Assembly (NCBI GenBank): GCA_021735285.1
Contig: JAIPHI010000069.1
Span: 1-12,647 of the forward strand
Direction of reading: 5' to 3'
DNA length: 12,647 bases
Source of the DNA: Fidelibacterota bacterium
Lineage (GTDB): Bacteria > Fidelibacterota > UBA2242 > JAFGTP01
Both the position numbers and the translations under genes were made by a program. The notes beneath the pieces are model-generated. The model was not told the DNA's origin and made no database searches. It worked only from the letters and a program-made list of their open reading frames with translations. Below are positions 8,548-12,647 of the stretch, in pieces; the stretch's first letter is position 1, and each line of letters starts with the position of its first letter.

Positions 8548-9100
8548 TCCCGGTCCAGACGGTAAAGAGGGTGACCAGCAAAATTAGATAGTAGATTATA
8601 CTGTGATCGTGAACCATGTAATTGGCAATCTCGTCCTTAATGGGGTCAAAAATGTGCCATCTCTGGGTGATTTGATAGACTAATACAAAGCAAATTAAAC
8701 CGATTTGTACTCCTGTCTTTATCTTTGCATTTTTTCTGGTTACAAAATTGATATTGTTTCTGGAAAAAATAATTCTAATACCGGTTATTAAAAAGTCCCG
8801 CAATATGATCAAAATCACCATCCATAAGGGGAATAAGTCCAGAAACACAAAAGAGAGGAATGCAGCTGACATTAGAATCTTATCAGCCAGCGGATCCAAA
8901 AAAGCTCCCAGGTTAGAGACTGAAGAATATTTACGAGCAAAGTAACCATCGTAGGCATCTGTGACTGAAGCAGCTACAAAAATAAGCAGGGCAAAAATTT
9001 CAAAATAAGGCCCCTTAGCAAATAAAAAATAGATAAACAAGGGAGTAAGAATAATTCTTAAAAATGTAAAAAAGTTTGCTATTGTAAAATGTTTTCTCAT
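8495..9100 (-). CDS. pgsA: CDP-diacylglycerol--glycerol-3-phosphate 3-phosphatidyltransferase
   Basis: Membrane enzyme of the CDP-alcohol phosphatidyltransferase family that makes phosphatidylglycerol phosphate from CDP-diacylglycerol and glycerol-3-phosphate. 201 aa. The full family signature DGxxAR(x8)GxxxDxxxD is seen with D51, G52, A55, R56, G65, D69 and D73. The N-terminus NFFTFLRIILTPLFIYFLF is the usual first membrane segment, and further hydrophobic segments follow. The start shares one base with the recR stop (TAATG). Pairing with pgpA, which removes the phosphate from its product, supports the PgsA role over other family members. Confidence 0.95.
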   Translation of the reverse strand: MRKHFTIANFFTFLRIILTPLFIYFLFAKGPYFEIFALLIFVAASVTDAYDGYFARKYSSVSNLGAFLDPLADKILMSAAFLSFVFLDLFPLWMVILIILRDFLITGIRIIFSRNNINFVTRKNAKIKTGVQIGLICFVLVYQITQRWHIFDPIKDEIANYMVHDHSIIYYLILLVTLFTVWTGIEYFWVNRKKFKYIFSR

Positions 9101-9693
9101 TATAGATTTGTTCGACCTTCCAGAGCTTTTGTTAAAGTCACATCATCAGCATATTCAATATCAATCCCCATTGGCAATCCTTGAGCCACTCTGGTAACTT
9201 TGATATTCCGTTTTTTAATCAATTTTGCGAGGTAGATAGCTGTTGTTTCTCCATCGCGAGTAGGATTAATAGCCAGTATCACCTCCTCGACATTCTCCAG
9301 CCTTGGTAATAGAGACTCAATGTTTAGGTCTTCCGGACCTACACCATTTAATGGCGACAGAACTCCCCCCAGAACATGATAAAGCCCGCGATAGCTACCA
9401 GTCTGTTCAAAAGCAAAAACATCTCTGGCATCCTGAACTACACATATTTTCTCTTGTTCCCGTTTAGGATCTTTGCATATATGACAGGGGTCAGAGTCAG
9501 AGATATTATAACACTGGGAACAGGTATAAATCTTATCCTTAATATTTACGATCGCTTTGGCAATATCGACAGCCACATCACGAGATTGGCCGAGTAAATA
9601 GAAGACCAATCTGCGGGCTGACTTTTTCCCAATACCCGGGAAAAGAGTTAATTTTTCTATTAGTTCGTTAACTGGTTCTGGGAATTGACTCAT
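9100..9693 (-). CDS. recR: Recombination mediator protein RecR
   Basis: 197 aa, normal for RecR, which with RecF/RecO loads RecA on SSB-coated DNA. Seen in order: helix-hairpin-helix around FPGIGKKSARRLVFYLL (18-34), a C4 zinc finger with C58, C61, C70 and C73, the Toprim domain starting ICVVQDARDVFAFEQTG (83-99), YHVLGGVLSPLNGVGPEDL (105-123), AINPTRDGETTAIYL (141-155), and the C-terminal GLPMGIDIEYADDVTL. The common EGE of the Toprim segment reads DGE here, a conservative change. It overlaps the ybaB stop by 4 nt (ATGA), the normal dnaX-ybaB-recR arrangement. Confidence 0.98.
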   Translation of the reverse strand: MSQFPEPVNELIEKLTLFPGIGKKSARRLVFYLLGQSRDVAVDIAKAIVNIKDKIYTCSQCYNISDSDPCHICKDPKREQEKICVVQDARDVFAFEQTGSYRGLYHVLGGVLSPLNGVGPEDLNIESLLPRLENVEEVILAINPTRDGETTAIYLAKLIKKRNIKVTRVAQGLPMGIDIEYADDVTLTKALEGRTNL

Positions 9694-10028
9694 AATCCTG
9701 GTATGTTCATGCCTCCGGGTAGTTTTGATAAGAGACCACCAGTGGCATCGGACATTTTTTCTTTTTTGGCTTCTGCAGCATTGCTGAGAGCCTGATTGGT
9801 GGCTGCTACTATCATATCTTCTACCATTTCTACATCATCCTGGAGAATTTCAGGGTCTATATTAACTGCTAAAATTTCTTGCTGGCCATTGGCTTTGACA
9901 GTAATCATTCCTCCGCCGGCAGTACCCTCTACTGTAATGTCCTTCAATTCTTCCTGAACTTTCTCAAGCTTTTCCTGCATTTTCCCAAATTGTTTCATCA
10001 TTCCATTTAATCCGCCTTTGGGCATCAT
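9690..10028 (-). CDS. ybaB: YbaB/EbfC family nucleoid-associated DNA-binding protein
   Basis: 112 aa small dimeric protein of the YbaB/EbfC family, which binds DNA and is thought to act near RecR and DnaX; the precise role is open. Seen: N-terminal helix rich in Lys/Glu/Gln (MMKQFGKMQEKLEKVQEEL), the core strand VEGTAGGGMITVKANGQQEI, the second helix EMVEDMIVAATNQAL, and a glycine/methionine-rich tail. AAGGAG lies 8 nt before the first of two tandem ATGs, which I take as the start. A 124-nt gap separates it from dnaX; the following genes are packed without gaps, so this is the first gene of that tight block. Confidence 0.97.
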   Translation of the reverse strand: MMPKGGLNGMMKQFGKMQEKLEKVQEELKDITVEGTAGGGMITVKANGQQEILAVNIDPEILQDDVEMVEDMIVAATNQALSNAAEAKKEKMSDATGGLLSKLPGGMNIPGL

Positions 10029-10096
10029 ATAATAAACTCCTTATATTCTTATTAAATTTTAATTCAACTGTGTTTCATTAAATTCTGAAAATTTAT

Positions 10097-10156
10097 TTAC
10101 CTTAAATTATGGCTATGTATTAAATCTCTGTATAAAATAAAATTTACTGCCATCAT
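10097..10156 (-). CDS. Possible 19-codon ORF overlapping the dnaX stop, copy of the ybaB start signal
   Basis: The dnaX stop TGA lies inside ATGATG preceded by GGAG. The 13-nt string TTATTATATGATG at this place also occurs at the ybaB start, in both cases just after GGAG. The frame reads MMAVNFILYRDLIHSHNLR then TAA. It could be a translated leader linking dnaX to ybaB, or a relic of a short duplication. There is no homology I recognise, and conservation is unknown. Confidence 0.2.
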   Translation of the reverse strand: MMAVNFILYRDLIHSHNLR

Positions 10157-11769
10157 ATAATAACTTCTCCATCTATGTCATCTGATACTTTTTTGACCAC
10201 TTCATCCAATTCATTAGTATTGGAGTAATCTTTTTTGCTATCACTGGTTACATTGCATTTAATCTTTACTCTTTGACCAAGTTCCTTTGTAGCAATTTCT
10301 TCAACCATAGTGCTGTTTTTCCTGATATTTGTGAAAGCCAGTTTATTGTTTTTGTGAAAATTTATTTCGATTGTATTTTTACGAATATTAACAATATCAC
10401 CATGATCGAGAAAAGTTCCTACAGAGCGTTTCCTTTTAGTTACTTTTTTCTGAATAGTGGGCCAGGATTTTTGGACATCCTCGAGTGTAAGCTTATTTTC
10501 TTTTTTTTGTTGTTTTTGTTCTACTTTTTTTGAGTTTTTATCTTTTTTTACGTTTTTTTTTGTCTTGCTTGTAGAACTATTTGATTTTTTACCGGATTTC
10601 CAGCTGGTTTTTTTATCGGTAACTACATTTTGGTTACTACTTATGTCACCCAGCTTATCCAATAGTTGCTGAATACTTACAGTGCTGTCCATATTACCCA
10701 TCTTTAAAAGTGTAAATTCCAGATGAGTGCGTTGATTAATGGCAGATTTGAGACTGGTATGGGCATCATTGACTATCCCTACCAAACGTAAAAGATCACC
10801 TGCATTCCAATGTTCGGCTTCCTTTATATACATATCTTGCACATTGCCCGGCAAGTCCAGCATATCCACGGACTGCGTTTTATTGGCGATCAGAAGATTG
10901 CGGAAATGTTCTGATAAACCGGTAAAGAATTCCCCCAGTTCCACACCCTTATTAAAAATATCTTTTGAAGCCTGGATAAGGTCTTTTTGCTCCTGGTTTC
11001 TGATCATTTTCCCAATATCATTATAATATCTGTAGTCAATTAATCCCAGTATCTGTTTGGCTCGCTCAGGATCAACTTTTTGATCTGAAAAAGCAACCAT
11101 CTGGTCGAGTAAGCTTTCGGCATCTCGCATTCCACCATCAGCTTTTTTAGCAATCAGAGTCAGAATGTTATCATCGATTTCAACTCCTTCTTCTTCTGCA
11201 ATATATTGCAATTGCTTAACGATGGTTGAAACCGCAATTCTATGAAAATCATAGCGTTGACAGCGGGAGATAATGGTTTCCGGTACTTTTACCGGTTCAG
11301 TCGTCGCAAAGATAAAGATAGCGTGAGGAGGGGGTTCTTCCAGTGTTTTTAAGAGAGCGTTAAAAGCGGGCTTTGTCAACATATGAACTTCATCAATAAT
11401 AAAGACACGATAGTTAGCTTCTGAGGGAGGGTATTTTACATTTTCTCGTAGTTCACGAACTTCGTCGATCCCGCGGTTTGAGGCCCCATCGATTTCGATC
11501 ACATTAACACTTCTGCCATTGGTGATTTCTCGACAATTCTGGCATTCATTGCAGGGATTTAAACCGTCGGGGTCAGAGCAATTTAAGGTCTTAGCCAGAA
11601 TTCGGGCTGTTGTGGTTTTTCCTATGCCCCGGGAACCGGTAAAGAGATAGGCGTGGGAGATTCGATTGGATTGAATTGCATTTTGCAGAGTTTTGCTAAT
11701 ATGTTCCTGACCTACAATCTCGTCAAAGGTCTGAGGCCGGTATTTTCTAGAAAATACTTTATATTCCAT
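10153..11769 (-). CDS. dnaX: DNA polymerase III subunits gamma/tau
   Basis: Clamp-loader ATPase of the replisome. 538 aa. Seen: N-terminal FSRKYRPQTFDEIVGQEH (6-23), Walker A GSRGIGKTT (45-53), zinc cysteines C64, C73, C76 and C79, Walker B FIIDEVHML (123-131), LLKTLEEPPPHAIFIFATTEP (about 139-159) and the SRC sensor motif (168-170). Domain III runs to about residue 370. A Lys/Ser/Asn-rich linker (about 386-426) follows, then a tau-specific C-terminal part. The linker DNA holds four A-runs in slip phase, suggesting a shorter gamma product. The ATG at 11769 has no visible ribosome site and lies 21 nt from the SRP RNA 3' end; the protein N-terminus fits the family, so I keep this start. Confidence 0.98.
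   Translation of the reverse strand: MEYKVFSRKYRPQTFDEIVGQEHISKTLQNAIQSNRISHAYLFTGSRGIGKTTTARILAKTLNCSDPDGLNPCNECQNCREITNGRSVNVIEIDGASNRGIDEVRELRENVKYPPSEANYRVFIIDEVHMLTKPAFNALLKTLEEPPPHAIFIFATTEPVKVPETIISRCQRYDFHRIAVSTIVKQLQYIAEEEGVEIDDNILTLIAKKADGGMRDAESLLDQMVAFSDQKVDPERAKQILGLIDYRYYNDIGKMIRNQEQKDLIQASKDIFNKGVELGEFFTGLSEHFRNLLIANKTQSVDMLDLPGNVQDMYIKEAEHWNAGDLLRLVGIVNDAHTSLKSAINQRTHLEFTLLKMGNMDSTVSIQQLLDKLGDISSNQNVVTDKKTSWKSGKKSNSSTSKTKKNVKKDKNSKKVEQKQQKKENKLTLEDVQKSWPTIQKKVTKRKRSVGTFLDHGDIVNIRKNTIEINFHKNNKLAFTNIRKNSTMVEEIATKELGQRVKIKCNVTSDSKKDYSNTNELDEVVKKVSDDIDGEVII
10493..10561 (-). promoter_or_regulatory. Candidate programmed frameshift/slippage region in dnaX (gamma/tau)
   Basis: In the linker codons, runs of A9 (10553-10561), A7 (10543-10549), A7 (10525-10531) and A8 (10501-10508) all place A-AAA-AAA in the slip phase of the reading frame. 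A -1 shift at A9 or the first A7 meets TAA at 10538-10540, giving about 410 aa. A -1 shift at the second A7 or A8 meets TAA at 10493-10495, giving about 425 aa for the A8 shift. A +1 shift at A9 stops after one codon (about 406 aa). E. coli gamma is 431 aa, ending in the matching region. No clear stimulatory hairpin or internal ribosome-like site was seen. Confidence 0.5.
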
Positions 11770-11790
11770 AATAAAAATATGTTACTTATA

Positions 11791-12062
11791 TGCTATGCAC
11801 CGAAGTTTGAATGCTCCAGAATGCTCCTTTGTATATCGGGTGGCTGGCTCCCTGAAGATCTGCGGCACATAATCTAACTGACTACCGCTGCTCCCTTCCA
11901 GGCCTGACGGGGTTCGCCAGCAGATTATTGCGCAGGCCAGAGAACGTCATCGCTCCCATAATATACTCCGGAAGCAAGCTCAACACCCGCACTTCGGAAT
12001 TCCATCCTGCTATAGCGGATTGCAGGTTACAGGGCACCGCTAACTCCCCATGTAGCATAGCA
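11791..12062 (-). ncRNA. ffs: Signal recognition particle RNA, bacterial large type
   Basis: RNA scaffold of SRP, partner of Ffh in co-translational membrane targeting. The minus strand has the Ffh-binding helix 8 core GTCAGGCCTGGAAGGGAGCA with its GGAA tetraloop (11896-11899). The Alu domain lies near the 5' end, with GGGGAGTTAGCGGTGCCCTG, GTAACC and CAATCCGCT (about 12010-12050). The ends are set by the closing helix TGCTATGC (12055-12062) with GCATAGCA (11791-11798), giving about 272 nt, the usual size of the Alu-containing Bacillus/Clostridium-type RNA. The gene directly precedes dnaX, a known arrangement. Exact ends may differ by a few bases. Confidence 0.95.
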
Positions 12063-12140
12063 AAACTTATAATCACTTGAAGCTGTTTTTTTATATATTT
12101 TACAACTTCTTTTATCAAATATCTACGAGCCTGAAATTAA

Positions 12141-12160
12141 GAAAAGATTACATCCTTTTC
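12141..12160 (-). terminator. Weak terminator-like hairpin
   Basis: On the minus strand GAAAAGG pairs with TCTTTTC around a 6-nt loop (one G-T pair), followed by TTAATTTC. The stem is AT-rich and the T-tract is interrupted, so termination would be weak. It lies between the structured patch at 12175-12247 and the SRP RNA, where it would end a transcript of that patch. Confidence 0.25.
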
Positions 12161-12174
12161 AAACTATATTTAAA

Positions 12175-12247
12175 GCCGGTTCTAATCTAGAGCACTAAGT
12201 TCTGTTCCCCAGGGCACTATCTCAGCTTTCTCGCTGGAATCCCCCGT
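12175..12247 (-). ncRNA. Candidate structured RNA element of unknown type
   Basis: This patch is much richer in G and C than the DNA on both sides. On the minus strand it holds ACGGGGG, a CAGC/GCTG hairpin (12223-12236) with a 6-nt loop, GCTGAGATAGTGCCC (12212-12226), GGGGAACAGAACT and a possible hairpin with loop TTAGT. GCTGAGATA followed by CCC resembles the TPP riboswitch core, but the second TPP signature (CCTGATCTGG) is absent and no thiamine gene follows. Its end ACCGGC can also pair with GCCGGT (12309-12314). I cannot name it. Confidence 0.3.
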
Positions 12248-12494
12248 TTTTCAAACAATAATTATTTATAGTAATAATTTCACACAAACTATTTTATTTA
12301 ATTTTTTTACCGGCATTATAATTAAATGCGTCTAGAAAATTTATGAGCAGAACTTTAAAAAAATATTTTTCAGCGAATGTGAGCTCCAATTGTTTAATTT
12401 CAGAACTCCTGTTTCCAAAACATAAAAACAATAGTTTATGTCTCCTGGCTCGTAAATTGAAATGACATAAAATCAAAATAATAATATCCTAAAT

Positions 12495-12583
12495 TTCCAT
12501 AATATGGAAGTATGCTGAAGCATACTCTATCTTATATTTCTTTTATATTACACCACGATAAATCGTGGTGCTATTCTTAGAAT
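12495..12583. repeat. Cluster of four perfect palindromes
   Basis: Four inverted repeats follow one another: TTCCATA/TATGGAA (12495-12509, 1-nt loop), AGTATGC/GCATACT (12509-12526, loop TGAA), CACCACGAT/ATCGTGGTG (12551-12570, 2-nt loop) and ATTCT/AGAAT (12573-12583, 1-nt loop). TGCTGAAGCA (12513-12522) inside the second recurs in inverted form at 12638-12647. Such clusters occur at ends of IS200/IS605 or REP-type elements, but no transposase is visible here. No gene is seen from 12584 to the right edge. Confidence 0.6.
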
Positions 12584-12647
12584 GGAGTCCTCTCTTTATG
12601 AAATATATAAACGAATCATAAAAAAACATCTTTAGCCTGCTTCAGCA

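Larger units (their letters stand above)
12063..12494. other. Gene-free AT-rich stretch upstream of the SRP RNA gene
   Basis: No convincing coding region. The only sizeable frame (minus, 12294-12476, 60 codons from TTG) is AT-rich, lacks a ribosome site and matches nothing I know. The stretch contains the GC-richer patch at 12175-12247 and a small hairpin at 12141-12160. The SRP RNA promoter must lie near 12065-12105; ATTATAA at 12068-12074 could form part of a -10, but no good -35 partner was found. Confidence 0.5.

Noticed and set aside
11882..12118. 78-codon minus-strand ORF upstream of dnaX
   Set aside because: It lies over the SRP RNA gene, whose helix 8 and Alu signatures explain the conserved sequence.
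12175..12247. TPP riboswitch on the minus strand
   Set aside because: GGGG, GCTGAGATA and CCC fit, but the conserved CCTGATCTGG and AGCGTAGGGAA parts are missing or badly altered, and the next gene is SRP RNA rather than a thiamine gene. Kept only as an unnamed candidate.
12175..12260. tRNA, tmRNA or RNase P RNA in the GC-rich patch
   Set aside because: No T-arm consensus or CCA-type acceptor stem on either strand, no tmRNA tag frame, and AGAACCGGCTTTA only faintly recalls the RNase P 3' motif without its 5' partner.
12294..12476. 60-codon minus-strand ORF
   Set aside because: TTG start without a ribosome site, composition like the surrounding AT-rich DNA, no recognisable domain.
1..12647. 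CRISPR array, prophage, toxin-antitoxin or defence system
   Set aside because: No regularly spaced direct repeats and no such genes; the coding content is conserved housekeeping.

Overview
The window is a compact, AT-rich bacterial chromosome segment in which every recognised gene is read from the minus strand, so gene order runs from the right edge to the left edge. Good Shine-Dalgarno sequences precede several genes (ybaB, thpR, recA, gcvPB, the lipid kinase). A large SRP RNA with an Alu domain lies directly before dnaX, as in Firmicutes and some deep-branching lineages. The block pgsA-pgpA-cinA-thpR-recA also resembles Clostridia-type synteny, whereas recA followed by alaS is more typical of Proteobacteria and FCB-related phyla. 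The host therefore cannot be placed with confidence; a poorly sampled low-GC lineage (for example a Cloacimonadota- or Marinimicrobia-like candidate phylum, or a deep Firmicute) is a guess.

Layout, right to left. 12063-12647 holds no convincing gene. It has a cluster of perfect palindromes (12495-12583), a 10-base inverted repeat reaching the window edge, and a GC-richer, apparently structured patch (12175-12247) just upstream of the SRP RNA gene. 11791-12062 is the SRP RNA. dnaX follows 21 nt later (10153-11769) and carries four A-runs positioned like programmed frameshift sites. After a 124-nt gap come seven tightly packed genes, ybaB-recR-pgsA-pgpA-cinA-thpR-recA (5192-10028), almost certainly one operon because neighbours overlap or are 1-2 nt apart. 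A 200-nt gap with a hairpin and a promoter-like sequence precedes alaS (2377-4980). gcvPB follows 15 nt later (925-2361), and a lipid kinase gene is cut by the left edge (1-853).

Functionally the segment is core housekeeping: protein targeting (SRP RNA), the replication clamp loader (DnaX), recombinational repair (RecR, RecA, YbaB/EbfC), phosphatidylglycerol synthesis (PgsA then PgpA), pyridine-nucleotide or nucleotide clean-up (CinA), RNA-end processing (ThpR), alanyl-tRNA synthesis and glycine cleavage. I found no complete mobile element, CRISPR array, toxin-antitoxin or defence system. The most interesting signals are the dnaX slippery runs, the unexplained structured patch before the SRP RNA, and the palindrome cluster at the right edge.
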